The notes: generated by a model not told the origin, from the letters alone. Counted from the stretch's first letter, positions 42,609-55,062 are shown. The stretch is DNA of 64,000 bases from Adineta ricciae (GCA_905250025.1 CAJNOJ010000245.1:1-64000), one strand, 5' to 3'. Translations and numbers: made by a program.

Positions 42609-42888
42609 CGAAATTGAATAGGTATGATGAATATTGTATGTAGATTTGCGTTTGAATAAATTGTCGTGTTATATTACCACACTCACATGCAAAACTACCA
42701 TCGGACATGTCAATGGGATGGAAATACCCTTCATTGTGATAAGACATAATCGCATTTCTCATTTTATGATGATCAAAGGTGGATAGATAAAATACGTAAA
42801 GTAATCCTACAGAACAATTCCTAAAAATTAATTTCTCGATACAATCTTCGAGAGAAACGACGAGTATTTCTATTGATGACAACGACAT
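42589..42888 (-). CDS. Unrecognised ORF upstream of CFAP36 (99 aa)
   Basis: An open frame MSLSSIEILVVSLEDCIEKL ... KMRNAIMSYHNEGYFHPIDM, overlapping the CFAP36 start by 20 bases in another frame. A plausible GT donor follows ACECGN, so it could be a 5' exon of another transcript. No domain is recognised and it may be spurious. Confidence 0.2.
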   Translation of the reverse strand: MSLSSIEILVVSLEDCIEKLIFRNCSVGLLYVFYLSTFDHHKMRNAIMSYHNEGYFHPIDMSDGSFACECGNITRQFIQTQIYIQYSSYLFNFDGIRYR

Positions 42889-43440
42889 CTATTCCTCAGT
42901 TCGAGTATGAATGGCGCGATGAAATATAATTAAGAGACTAACAGTTTAAAACCACAACTTTAACCTACATCTATGACGTTCTGATATTGATGATGAGTAT
43001 TCGTAAAATATTCGTGCTGATATATGATGATACTGTGTGCGAATGAAGGAACAGTTATAAAAAGCGTACATGTGCATGAGATATCAACACTTTCCGAATG
43101 GAAATCTTCACTATACACTCTGAAAATGATCTTTTCGATTTTCAGTGAATTAAATTGGTATTTTCCCTTTAAAGTTGTCTACTAACGCCCTCTTTAAATA
43201 TGTACAAGTAATAAATCTCTATTGAAATCATGTCTATATTTGATATTTGAAATGTTTTCAGATTTTTTTTAACTTCCAAAATAGTTAATGAACAGAAAAT
43301 TTCGTTCTAACAATGATAGAAATCTCATTTATGGCACATTCTTGTTCGATCTTCGGATAAAATCAAGTCTTTCTTTTCGTATATCACTGGTCTATTTCCT
43401 TTGTTATTCTCTAGACTAGACCGATCGACTAGCAGTTAAA
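42889..43440. promoter_or_regulatory. Divergent intergenic region
   Basis: About 550 bp between CFAP36 (-) and the filamin-repeat gene (+). AT-rich and non-coding. It presumably holds both promoters, but no element is recognised. Confidence 0.4.
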
Positions 43441-45975
43441 ATGTTACCAAAGATTCGACGAGTTTCCTCAATTTTACGTAAAAATAATAATGAATCATCC
43501 ACATCAAATAATCAATTAATTCCACAATCAAATGAACGTCTCAGTAACAAAAGTAGTAGTTCAAGTAGCAAAAGTACAGAAGATGGCAACAATGGTAAGT
43601 TTTTATATTTTAAAATTCAACTTTGGATAATCTATTCTTGATAGTTTATGTTGAAACATTGTTATACATTGTACATGTTGATGATATCGATTTGCCAATA
43701 TCACCAACGGATGACACGACAGAGGAAGTGTATGACGTCGATAATGAACAGCAACTATCAACGACAAATCAAATGAGTAGACGTCTATCTAAACGAACAA
43801 CAGCAAGTTTTAATGAACGTCATCAAACGTCCAAAGAACCCATTTATAGTCGACCATCATTTACTTTCGCTAATCCTCTACGACGTCTTAACAGTAAATC
43901 GATGCATCACTCGCATTGTACAATTCAATTTTCTTTTGTTATATTTCAGGTTTACTTAAATCTGATGATAAACCAACGCAAAGTCCATCCACTCCAAAAC
44001 TGAATAGTAAGATAACGTTTTGTTCCCAAGAATCGTCGTTTGATTCGATTAAAAATACTACTTCGGTAGGATCACCTTTGTATGCATCAACCGCAAAACG
44101 ATCATCAACGTTTCTCAACCAATCATGTTCAGAAAATCAAGGCAAAAGTAAAGACGAAGATGAACAGCGACTATTTCCACTACCTCCACCATCATTTCTT
44201 TATGACAATCCAATAACAACTGCTGAAGAACAGGCTACCATTGAAGCCAGTGGTCCTGGTCTTAAAGACGGTTTTACAAATGACAATTGTTTGTTCCAAA
44301 GTTAATTTAATTTCTCCTATTGACATTCTTGTTTTCCTTTTAGGTCATTTTGATTTGAATGCACCGAATGTGGAATTAAAAAAACTTGTTATTGCAATTG
44401 ATGGCCCATCGAAAGCGGATATTCAAATCGAAATTGTCGATACTGGTATTTATCGTGTATTTTATACATGTCATACACCCGGTAGAAAAAAAAACTTATT
44501 AAACAAGATTATATTAAATACTATTCTTTAATATTTAGGTAACTATCATATTTCTCTAACATATGATGGTCACCATATTGGTGATTCGCCTTACCATTTA
44601 CGTTTACGTAATCAACTCTTACAAGAACAAGTTGTACCGCCAGCTCTGCCACCAGCTCTCATCTCACCGCGTGCTTTAATCGAACCTATTGAGTTCCATG
44701 TACGTTAATTAGTGTCAATTTTTCTTTTGCTTCATTCGAGACTAAGTAAATAGGTCAATACTCCATGTATAGTCACTGTTCGACCAGAAGTACCGTGTGG
44801 TATTTTTCAAGCTTATATTCAAGCGCCTCAAGGAAATATGAATTTACCAATTACAGTTCATAAATCCGCCAAATCCGGTGCGTCATTGATTTTTCTAGGA
44901 AAATAATGTATAGAAAGATTGCTTTTAGAATGTTATGAAATCTATTTTTTACCAAACATCTGTGGCAATCATTTACTCAATGTTAGTCTTAATCATGTAC
45001 CAATTGTTGATAGTCCGTGTCGATTAACTGTGCGTTCATCTTCATCGTCGAAGCCAATAGCAGCTACTGGACAAGGTCTTTTCCATGCATATGCAGGTAT
45101 AGCGTTGTTCTGCTATTTTTGAAACAAACAAAATATTGATTAAGGCGAAGCAAGTCAATTCTTCGTATCCAAATCGCCTATTGATTCATCATCTGGAACA
45201 GGAACGTTTTCTGTTGGTATCAGTGGACCATCAACAGTTTTTCTTGATGCTAATGAAACCGAACATGGTTACGAAGTAACTATCTCCAGATGAATTCATC
45301 GTATCACTTTTCAACTTTTAGTTTCACTACAAACCAATGCGATGTGGAAAATATTTTATTACAATTAAAAACGGTGGAAAACACATTCAAGGTAGTCCGT
45401 TTATGTGTCGTGTTTACAGTAAACCCAATGAAAATCGAGCACTTCTATCAACAATGTACGAAATCGAAACTGATAATGTTGATGAAACAACAATCGGTTC
45501 TACAACTCAAGCAACATCGAGCTGTAATTCATTATTACCAATTCAAACACTATTGAATCCTATTCATTCCTCTTCAACATCAACTACCTATGTTGATCTG
45601 AATATTCTTCGTTCATCAATGACTGGTGATGCATCGCAAGTGTGTGTTTTTGGAACTGGTCTTTACGAAGCAAAACCACGACGAAAAGCAAAGTTTAAAA
45701 TCGATGCTAGTCAAGCAGGTTTGAATAGAAAAATAGACTTTTCATATAGAATACCGAATTCGTTTTTAGGTTTTGGTTTATTATTAGTTGGCCTTTATTC
45801 ATCTCGTGGACCAGCAGAACGTCTTGTTATTAAACGAACAAATCTCTCATCTCCTGGATATGTTTATAAAGTGTCTTATCGTGTTCGAATACGTGGTCAA
45901 TATATGTTAGTAATTCTTTACGGTTCAACGATGCAACATGTTCCCGGTAGTCCTTATCTTGTCGTTGTTGAATAG
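43441..45975 (+). CDS. Filamin-type Ig-repeat protein without actin-binding domain
   Basis: About nine exons with small introns. The N-terminal 250 aa are disordered and rich in Ser, Lys and Arg (MLPKIRRVSSILRKNNNESS). They lead to about five filamin/ABP280-type Ig repeats, each ending in the signature G-x-x-I/V-x-x-SP-x-x-x-x-V: HIGDSPYHLRL, PIVDSPCRLTV, HIQGSPFMCRV, HVPGSPYLVVV. Also visible are ASGPGLKDGF, GTGLYEAKPRRKAKFKIDAS and paired G-x-Y-x-x-x-Y strands (GIYRVFYTCHTPG, GQYMLVILYGS). No calponin-homology actin-binding domain is present, so it is not a canonical filamin and may be a scaffold. It ends at 45975. Confidence 0.8.
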
Positions 45976-46427
45976 AAACGAACAAATTCACTCAATTGAT
46001 TTCAGTTTGTTTAATAATGTGACATGTCTTCTGTGATTTTCACATAGATATTCTTTGTTTTTTCACGTGTTATTTCATTCTTTCTTTTTTTTTTGTGTTT
46101 ATTGAACGTTTGTTTAGTTGTTTATTCTTTCGATTTTCGTGACAGTATATATTTGTATGTATGTTTGTGTGAATGACAAAAAAGAAGGAGTTGTTGAAGA
46201 ATAAATATAGAATGAATGAAACGAAACTCTTTCTTGTTATGACAACGAGTTAACGACAAACATTGAGAACAAGAAGAAAAGAAAAAGAAAGGAATGTGCA
46301 ATTTTCTTTTATATATCGTTGTCAAGTCAAACTGCCACTGCTGTTGTGGTAAGTTGTTACAATACAAATCAAAATAAAATCGAGAGAAAAAATTTCTCTT
46401 TGCATTTAGAACGATCTCTCAATCACG
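45976..46427. other. Intergenic with 3' splice acceptor for the next gene
   Basis: AT-rich spacer. tttgcatttag at about 46400-46411 precedes ATG 46428 and could serve a leader exon or trans-splice. Nothing else is seen. Confidence 0.4.
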
Positions 46428-46745
46428 ATGAACGATCAAACACCACGAAAGAATGAGCTACCTCCAACAAAAGCATCAGGAAATCATTTGTATACGAAGT
46501 TACAAGTTCATTTCGGTGGTGATGTTCAAGACATCGTCTTAAAATCCGAAAAAGAACCAACTTGTAATGAACTTGGTCAAGTTTTACAGGAAGTCTTTCG
46601 TATTCCACTCGCCGAACAATTAGTTTACTTTCGTGGTCAACGCCTTCATCATAACAATTCATCTGCAGGTAATCGCCCATTGACAAGATATGGCATTTTT
46701 TCGGGAAATACGATAATATTAGTTGGAAAACGAGGCTTACTCTAA
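46428..46745 (+). CDS. BAG1-type ubiquitin-like domain protein (105 aa)
   Basis: A single exon, starting MNDQTPRKNELPPTKASGNH. One ubiquitin-like fold follows: LYTKLQVHFGGDVQDIVL, NELGQVLQEVFRIPLAEQL, VYFRGQRLH and PLTRYGIFSGNTIILVGKRG. The LI(V)GK ending and L-x-x-x-GI-x-x-G pattern match the UBL of BAG1 more than ubiquitin itself. There is no C-terminal diglycine and no BAG domain follows before the stop, so it cannot be conjugated or bind Hsp70 through BAG. It may dock on the proteasome or act as a free UBL adaptor. Confidence 0.7.
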   Translation: MNDQTPRKNELPPTKASGNHLYTKLQVHFGGDVQDIVLKSEKEPTCNELGQVLQEVFRIPLAEQLVYFRGQRLHHNNSSAGNRPLTRYGIFSGNTIILVGKRGLL

Positions 46746-46919
46746 CTCGATGAAGATTTATTTCATTCAATTTTTTTGAATATTTTCACAATAAAAGAGA
46801 GAAAAAAGACTATGTTTTTATAGTTTATGTGTTTTTGTACGGACGTGAGTAGTATTTGTGGAATGAAATCTCTTAAAAGCAAAAACGGAAGACAATGAGA
46901 TTCTCTATCATCTCACATA

Positions 46920-47799
46920 TTATGTACGAAGACGAGCGGTAGATGATGACGGAGTGTTTTCTGATGAATGAAACGACATGTTTGCTGCACTTGTTGACAT
47001 TGGCCTTCGATCACTTTGTAATAATTGAACGATGGACTGATCAGCTTTGGCACCTAACAAATTTCATAAAGTAAAGATTTGAACAGAAAACAGAAGAACT
47101 TTTACCTCGGATAAATTCTTCACGAGATAATCTTCCATCACGATCATTATCATAAGATCTGAAAATCTATATGGAAAACATTTTTAACTATATTCTTACA
47201 AAGGTTTTTTTTGGCATCAAATTACTTTATTTGTTCTTTTCTCCGCTGTCGATTCATCTTCTGGCAATTGTGCTGTTGAACCAATCATTTTATAAATCGC
47301 CTAAGACATCAAATGGAATACATGATCGTCTGTTTCTTTTCTTTCGTATTTTGTTAACTTACATCAATAATAACAAACATTTCATCTCTGGAAATGTACC
47401 CATCACCATCTCTGTCATAAAGATGAAATGCCCATTCGAGTTTTTGTTCTAATGTTCCATGTGCTGTTGTGTGTAATGCGAGTAAAAATTCTCGAAATGA
47501 AACTTTCCGATCACCATTTGTATCAAAACAACGAAAGACATGTTCAGCAAAAGCTGACGAATCACCAGCCGTAAAAAATTGTGCGTAAATCTTCTTGAAT
47601 TCGTCAGCAGTCAATTCTCCACTTGGACAATCTTTATGAAAACATTTATACCATTCCTCTATAGAAAATAAACAAATACATAACAATATTGTTCGAAAGG
47701 CGTTGTTCACGTACGAATTTCTGCTTCAGTGAATGTTGTATGTCGACGAAAATCGTTTAAATCAGCGGGCCGGAGTTTTGCTAAAGATTTATTTCCCAT
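46920..47799 (-). CDS. Neuronal calcium sensor family protein (NCS-1/hippocalcin-like)
   Basis: Four or five exons, about 215 aa. MGNKSLAKL gives an N-terminal myristoylation consensus (MG-x-x-x-S/K). A degenerate first EF-hand ([20 protein letters not shown]) with the NCS-typical Cys-Pro is followed by canonical EF2 ([14 protein letters not shown]), EF3 ([14 protein letters not shown]) and EF4 ([14 protein letters not shown]). Asp and Glu ligands at positions 1 and 12 are present. The C-terminal tail ([11 protein letters not shown], then a Ser-rich stretch to ARLRT) is longer than usual. It would be a Ca2+/myristoyl switch protein acting on kinases or channels in neurons. ctattcag ends two bases before the ATG, another gene with a 3' splice site abutting its start. 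Confidence 0.85.
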
Positions 47800-48534
47800 C
47801 ACTGAATAGAAAAACAAACGTCAAAGAATAAAAAAAGAAGAGAAAAGAATTGAAGTCAGCTGCATAGCAATATGACAACTCTCAAGATGGCAGAGGAAAA
47901 GTAAAAACTCTCAGTATACGATATAGCGTCCTCTATCCAACATCTTCGATTTGTTGTAGCAAATTGTTTGCGCATTGCATAAATACCAGTCATTTTTCAA
48001 TAATGAAAACTCGTTCATCGGATATAGTCTATACGACCAAAAGGTAAAATTTAATCTTGGCTTCATACCATTAATAGCCAATCTAAGCAACTGTATTAAG
48101 TAGATCAAATAAATGTATCCAATCTTCATTAAAATCTCACATTCTTTCTTAATGATCATCGTATGTATTTGACAAAATCGACACAGATAACAAAGTTTAG
48201 TAATCTATATTTCCAGTGAGGTCGAATACCTTCAGTAACGTCATATGCTATGGATCACACTATTGTATAGTAAAAGTTCCGTGGAGAATAACGAGAAGAT
48301 CCGATTTTTTGCTAGCAACATCATATTGTGCAACTAAATTTTCATTGCATTGCGAATGAGTTTATTCGTATCTAATAATTATAATGAGAAAACGTTATCT
48401 ATCTTGTCTATCATACAGCTCCATCTACCCAACGTATTTCATTCGTTGGTTAATAAATCCATCTAGTATTCGTCGTATTTTTCTCTCCTCTATTCAGTGT
48501 ACATCTTCACAGAAATCTTGTTCATTAAATCAAA
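47800..48534. promoter_or_regulatory. Divergent intergenic region
   Basis: About 730 bp between the calcium-sensor gene (-) and the second BRCT gene (+). Two short domain-free ORFs are discounted. A ttcacag acceptor-like site lies about 24 bp before ATG 48535. Confidence 0.4.
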
Positions 48535-50645
48535 ATGCCCTCATCATCAACCAAAAAAAAGAATGTATCATCGAATATCACACGCCCTTCCTTGATTGAT
48601 ACAATGCTTCTAACGAGTACACCACTTCGTCGATCGCCAGCGATTCCATCCACAGCAACTTCGACTCGTTCAGCAACGAATTTAACAATTTTTAAGGAAA
48701 AAAATCAAACCTACGAAGATATGCAACTGCTGAGTTTAACAAAGAATATGAATAAAAAGGAAAAGAAGTCAACATCAACGAATAAAACTGTTCGAAAGCG
48801 GTCGAAAAATCGCAAATCTGTGATTGCTGAAGAAGACGATGATGAAACAGAAAACGACGAAGATACGAAAACGAGAAGAAAACCACCAACGAATAAACGA
48901 AAAACAACCGCAATGAAACAACCACCAGAAGAACCAATAACCAAGAAACTTCGTCGAAATGCTGCTTTAAATAACAAACGATCTACAAAAGCAGTCATTG
49001 GTAGAATCAAAACCATTCTTTCCTATCCTGTCCATTCGAAATGTCATTTCAGGAAAATCATCCGCTGGTAGTTCAGATGGTTGTACAACAGCCGAAGAAG
49101 AAAATGAAGAAACTCGTCTCATCGAACAATCAAAATTATATATCGAAGGACCTGGTAATTCAATTCACTGTCTTCGTGTCGTTTTTCACTGATGAGCTTT
49201 TTCTCATAGGTATTCGACAAAATCATAAAAAGATCAATGAACACAATACAATCATTGGTGAGAAAATTCAGAGTCTTCGTTCACATCAACGAATACAACC
49301 AACGTTACCGTCACCTATTCTTTCTCGTACAACTCATGCAAAACAAGATGTTGTCGTTGCACCAGCACAGAGTAGTTCACGTAAATTATTTCATTTGAAC
49401 TTTCATTCCGAAAAACAAAGTCTATCTTTCTATAGCTGTAAAAATCAAAACAGCATCACGCATCACATTTGCTCTTCCTCCACCATCAACAACATCTCCA
49501 GTTCTTACCAATATTTTAGATCCAGTACACCCGCCAAGTCCTCAAATGCCACCAACAACTACAGCAGCCTCGATTGAAACCCAAACAGATCTTTCATCAC
49601 ATTCCATTGTTCAAGAAAAGCAATGTCAAACAGGATCTGTTGAAATGGCAAATCAAACAGTCCAAACAGATTCTTCGACTACCGAACTTGTTTCTGTCGG
49701 TATTCAATATCAATCAGCTCTTTCATCATCTCAACAACAACAACATATCGTTTGTCGAGATTTAACAGTATGTGCTTGTGTTGAACAATTGGCCAAAACA
49801 CGGCAATTTATTTGTGATGCAAGCGCTAAACTTCAGGTTTCAACTGTTAGTTAAATATCAATGTATACACCTTTCGAAATACTTTCCTTTTCCACTAATT
49901 CAGATTCATCGACCAACGAAAATCTCAAAACAAACTATGACAGTTGATGAAGCATCACCATCGATTATGATTTTAGCAAAATCAAGTCTCAAAGCAGAAC
50001 AACAGGTAATAAACCATGAAATATCTAACTTAACAGGATCCACTCGTTGAATATCTTTAGATAATTTTTGAACAATTTATTTCCCAATTTAACATTCGCT
50101 ATTCGAACGCAGTTGACGAAACAACAACTCATTTGATAACTGATTCATTAGACGAGAATACTCCGCTTGTTTGTCCATTAACATTAAAAGTAATTCAAGC
50201 AACTGCTCGTCACTTACCCATTATCAGTATTCAATGGCTTGTGGCTTCTATTACACATCAAATCATTGTTCCATCTCAAATCTATGAAATCTTTCTCGGT
50301 GATCCAACTTATGGTTATCATGGTGGTTTTCTTCGTTCACGAATTCCTCGTTCTCAAGGACTTTTTCAAGGCATCTCATTTCTTCTTGAATGTCCTGAAC
50401 AAAACGCCTGTCCAGCGATCTTAGCAGATAATCGCGCACTTCGCGAATTAATCTATCTTTGTGGTGGAACAATTGTTGATGAATTTCATTCAAATCCATC
50501 ATCGACAATCATTGTCTTATGTAATGAAATGAAACGCAAAGATCAACTATATACAGCTTATGTTAAACCTGAATGGTTACTCGCGTCAATAGCTCAGTAT
50601 AATCTCCAGCCATTTCAACAATTTTCCGTCCATTGTTCATCTTAA
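48535..50645 (+). CDS. BRCA1-like tandem-BRCT protein (copy 2)
   Basis: Starts MPSSSTKKKNVSSNITRPSL. The N-terminal 200 aa are lysine/arginine-rich with an acidic patch (EEDDDETENDEDT), probably nuclear. The middle is disordered, with repeated AIETQTDL- / NQTVQTDS-like motifs and a CRDLTVCACVEQL Cys motif that parallels CCQDVSTCPC in copy 1. The BRCT pair: FEQFISQFNIRYSNAVDETT, THLITDS, VCPLTLKVIQATARHLPIIS, IQWLVASI, YEIFLGDPTYGYHGGFLRSR, then FQGISFLLECPE, ELIYLCGGTIVDEFHS and KPEWLLASIAQYNLQPF. The order and spacing match the gene at 32337-34673, so the two are paralogues, but they are strongly diverged. NOC2L follows 120 bp downstream on the same strand. Confidence 0.75.
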
Positions 50646-50765
50646 TTTCTCAGATATTTTCTATTTTATGTATAGTTCATGTGTGTAAAAGTCAGATTTA
50701 ATGAAAAACAAAACTTTATTTTTTTTATTGAAAGATAATTAATCAGATATTTTCACTTTTTTCAG

Positions 50766-53618
50766 ATGAAACCTCGAACAACAAAACCAAAGCTCAAAAC
50801 TAAAAAGTAAGTTGAATGAAAAAAGATTCATTTTCTCGACAAGAACTTCCTTATCTTAGAACAAAAACAAATGGTGTTTCAGCAATGGAACAACATAAGA
50901 AAGATCTAGCCGATTTGGCCACAGTCGATCCCGAATTTTACAAATTCTTGAAAAAAGAAGACGCTGGTCTACTCGATTTCAATGTCAATGATGACGATGA
51001 CTCGATACCCGACGATGATCCTGAACAACAAGCTCATCAGTTGCCTGAACGACTCGAAGAAATGGAAGCTCTTTCCGATGAAGATGGTGAACCACTGAGT
51101 AAAGAAGAACAAGCCCAGGTGACAACGGAAACGATTGAAAAATGGGCGACTCAACTTCAAGTAAACTATCTTCTTTCCAAATGATAAATATTTACTTAAG
51201 ATTTGTTCAGAAAACTCAACCGACATTGAATACGATTCGTCATGTCATACGTGCTTTTGGTTTAGCTGTTCAATCTGCTTATGGTGGTGCAGAGGCGACA
51301 ACTGATTCAAATGATAAAAAAAAGAAGAAGAAAAAACAAATTTCAACTGGTGCAATCGATGATCCTGAATGTAAGAATATCTATTCAATTGAAGTATCTC
51401 CTCAAAAGAATCTTTTGTTTTAGCATTTAATGCCATTGTTCGCGTGTGTTTGAAACAATTACTACCAGCAATTTATCGGTTTCTTCGTATAAAACTTGTC
51501 ACAACGAGCAAATTAAAACCCGAAACAAGTGCTAATTGGAAATATTTAGAACACGTGATGAAAAAATATCTTCTCAATTTCACACGGGTTCGTTTCTTCA
51601 TTTCCTACAAACAAAACTTCTATTTCTCTCCGTTTCCTTAGCTCATATCAATGATCAATGTTCCAACTACATTGAATACACTTCTTCGTCATGTTCGATC
51701 GTTGATTCCATTTGTCATTGTTTTACCAAATACACGTCAAGCACTTGTGAAAGTAATTTAAAACGAAATTGTTTGGTGAGAAAAAGTGAATTTTGTATTT
51801 GTAGGAATTGATTCATATTTGGTCAACATCTACAGATGAACGAAGTCGAGTCATAGCTTTTGTTTGTTTATTTCATTTGATTCGTGAACATCGAAAAGAA
51901 ATGATGGGCGTTGTTTTACGCGTGAGTCTTTTTCCATCTTTTCAATTCCTATGATTAAAGGTTTTCGGAAATAGAAAATGTATTTGGATTATTTGAAAAA
52001 TTGCAAATTTACATCACCAACAACACTCCCGTTGATTAATTTCATGCAACGATCGTTAGTTGAACTTTACTCACTTGATCCAACAGTTACCTATCAACAT
52101 GGTTTTGTTTTTCTTCGACAACTTGCTGTTCATTTACGCACAGCTATTCAAACTAAAAAACCAGTAAGTTATTTTCGGTCAATTATCATTTAACAAGATT
52201 GGTTTCGTCTAGGAGAATATTCAAGGTGTTTACAATTGGCAATTTATTCATGCATTGAGTTTATGGACGAATGTTATCGGAGTTTTATATAACAATAAAG
52301 AAAAACTAATTCAACAACTTGTTCATCCATTAACTGAACTTATCATTGGAACAATTAGGTAAACATTGTTTATTGTCGAATGTACTTCTTAGAAATGAAG
52401 ATTTGGTTTAGATTGGTACCATCACCTCGTTATTATCCACTTCGATTTCATTGTATTCGTCTATTAATCAAATTAACTGAATTAACATCTGTGTTTGTTC
52501 CTGTTCTACCGTTTCTACTTGAAATGTTTGATACGACCGATTTCAATAAACGTCATAAAACAGCCAGTCTCAAAGCACAATACATTAACTTTGATACTTC
52601 ACTAAAATTAACCAAATTACAAATGGATGATCGAGCATACAAAGTATTTCTTATCAAATAATAAACATTTTTATAGAAAGATCGATTTTTGATCTAATTT
52701 AGGATGGTCTAATGGATCAATTCTATGAATTAGTTATGGTTTATCTGGTTCAATATGCTCATCATGTGACATTTCCTGAGCTTGTTTATCCTTTGATACT
52801 TAAATGTAAAAAATTCATTAAAGTATGCAAAGTACAAAATTTTGTGAAAGTTGTTCGTGGTTTATTGGAAAAAGTTCAAGAAAATGTGAATCTAATTGAA
52901 GAACGGCGACAAAAAACAGGTCTCAATGTTAAAGATTCGACACAGATGGTGAGACGAAAAAAGAAACTTTCTATTGAATAAATAACCTTCATTGAATTGA
53001 ATAGGAAAGTTGGCTTGAACAAAGTCAACAAAAATCAACATCAAGTCCACTTGTTGTTCATTTTCAACGATACAAATCAATGCGACAACGTGAAGTGTTA
53101 GAAGATATTGCTCAAAAAGAAAAGGTTTGTTCTTTAACTGATATAAGATGTATATGACATTCTTTTTGCAATAGATTTCACTATCTGGTCGAGCTTCTCT
53201 ACCAGATTTGATTCGACCTGAACATCAAGTATCCGCTAAGCAAAGTTTTGCATCAATGATTGACAAAGAAATTAGCGATAATGAAGACGAAGAAGAAGAA
53301 CTTTTTCAAATCAAGAGTAAAAGAAAACATGATGAAATAGATGATGAGCAAGACGAAGAGGAAGAAAACGAAAGTGAAGAAGAAGAAGAAGAAGAAGATG
53401 CAGATGACGATGATATACCAAGAACTCCACCCGCCAAGAAGTAAGAGAAGATAAGTTCTTGTTCGAAATCTGATCAATGTTATTCTTCTAGACGAAAAGC
53501 GAAAATGAGCAATGGTAACTCATCAAAGCCAACTACCGATGAATTTCTTTCTATTGTTAAAAAGAAATTCGATCGACGAAAAGATCAGGTGAAAACATTG
53601 TCAGTTGATGACTTTTAG
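50766..53618 (+). CDS. NOC2L: Nucleolar complex protein 2 homologue
   Basis: About thirteen exons with introns of about 45-60 bp. NOC2 escorts pre-60S ribosomal particles and, in vertebrates, also regulates histone acetylation. The basic start MKPRTTKPKLKTKK leads to HKKDLADLATVDPEFYKFLK, which matches the family, and an acidic stretch. The helical repeat core follows: AFNAIVRVCLKQLLPAIYRF, WKYLEHVMKKYLLNF, VYNWQFIHALSLWTNVI, LVPSPRYYPLRFHCIRLLIK, FVPVLPFLLEMFDTTDFN, LMDQFYELVMVYLVQYAHHV, FPELVYPLILKCKKFIK. The C-terminus is acidic and then basic, ending in DEFLSIVKKKFDRRKDQVK. tttttcag directly precedes ATG 50766. Exon ends were judged by eye. Confidence 0.88.
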
Positions 53619-54209
53619 TGGAAAACAATTTAATAGAAAAGTAAAACAAGGAGAACTTTCAGAGAGTTTGTGTTCTCTGGATATTCATTTGTTTTTGTTA
53701 ACTTGTTTCTCATAATAAACATGAGCGAAAGAAAAAAACCCAGCAAGATTTTCATTTGTTAATCTTGAGCGATAGGTAATGTGTCAAGGGATTTGAATAC
53801 TATCGAACATGTTCTCGTATTATACTTGTATAATTCCGATTCACTAAGAGTTGTTTTGTACAGAGTAATGATTTTCGACTACCCTTTCAAGTAGATTGTT
53901 CGCCGTAACAACGATTAATTCAATACGATGTTTATTTATATTCTGAATGTCTCGATCACATTCTTCGTTTCAACGCTGTTGCTGGAAAATGTGGAAAACC
54001 TTACGATCGGATTTGTGTGAGTGTGCGCCCTAATTCTGACCATAAAGGGTCAGCTCGATTGTGATCCTGGTTCACTCCTTCATTCTCATCCATCCGTGTC
54101 CAAAATCAACAACGCAAGCTTTGCTATTCAATATCAATTTCATTGAAACTAAAGGTAATTTATTCAAAAAGCAAAATTCTACAAAATTGGACTTATAACG
54201 AATGGAAGT
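53619..54209. other. Intergenic between convergent genes, nothing recognised
   Basis: About 590 bp with an AATAAA-like site (cataataaac) near 53712 that could serve NOC2L. No ORF or repeat of note. Confidence 0.4.
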
Positions 54210-55062
54210 TTATTTTGCATTACCAATAATCTCGTCAATATCTTTTTCCTTTTTACATCTAGACGAAAATGTTCTTTTCAAAGCGAATCGTTCGAAAATC
54301 TCTTGAGCAGTTGCATGCATATCAAGTTCTACTGCCTTTTCTTTTCCAATTCGCATTATAACCTTCAAGAAAACGAAATTATCCTCTGTTTCGACAAGTC
54401 CAAAACAATCACTTACTGATTTTTTCAGATAAGCCTCGAGTTCATCAGAACTAATACATCCATCATCTGATGTGTTCAACTTAAACATCGAATTTTCGCT
54501 TATTGCAGATAAATTTGAAAAAATCTCCTACAGGTTAAAAGACAATTTCAAATTACGATCGAAACCGCCTTTCCTCAAAGAGAGAGCAAATTCAGTGAAG
54601 CTTACTAAATCATCATGATTTGCATCAAATGCATCGAATACAAAGCTAAAACAATCAATAAGAGATCCCGAGAGATGCATCAACGAACATACTCAGAAAT
54701 AACTTCATCGTTAATACCACGTTCTCGACGTAATTTTGCAAAATAATCACGAAATTCCTCCATTGTCATCTTGCCATCCTTGCCTGCACCTTTTTCAAAT
54801 AGCTGAATAAAAAAAAAGAGCAAAACTATCGAAATCTTTGACGAATTCTCTCACATGGTGAAATATTTGAACTTCTGAACAGAAAAATTCAAATTTCAGA
54901 AAAGAATGATGTTTAGATTGTTTCTTACCGTTTTCACTTAGATTTAATTTTGTTGTCAGTGCAGCAATTTCTAATAAAATTCAAAGAATTTTCAGCGATA
55001 GATTAGCAAAACTGAAACCAATCTTCATCAGTCAATGGTCCTTTGCCTCTATTATTACCCAT
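54210..55062 (-). CDS. EF-hand calcium-binding protein, calcium-sensor-like, multi-exon
   Basis: Starts MGNNRGKGPLTDEDW, again a possible myristoylation start. Further exons read EIAALTTKLNLSENG, EVQIFHHLFEKGAGKDGKMT, MEEFRDYFAKLRRERGINDE, VFDAFDANHDDL, FTEFALSLRKGG, and the last exon MFKLNTSDDGCISSDELEAY ... LKKSVSDCFGLVE. At least two EF loops are recognisable (DANHDDL..FTEF and NTSDDGCISSDEL), while the first (GAGKDGKMTMEE) is poor. The composition is like the NCS/KChIP/calmodulin superfamily, but the sequence is diverged and the assignment is broad. Exon limits are approximate. Confidence 0.65.

Noticed and set aside
47354..47710. 118-aa ORF as a stand-alone gene
   Set aside because: It is the central exon of the neuronal calcium sensor gene. 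The EF-hand series continues in frame across introns on both sides.
48692..49016. Phe/Leu/Ser-rich minus-strand ORFs
   Set aside because: These are antisense shadows of the Lys/Glu-rich N-terminus of BRCT copy 2.
53253..53477. Hydrophobic minus-strand ORF resembling a membrane protein
   Set aside because: It is the antisense of the GAA/GAT-rich acidic tail of NOC2L, which yields Phe/Leu/Ile in reverse.
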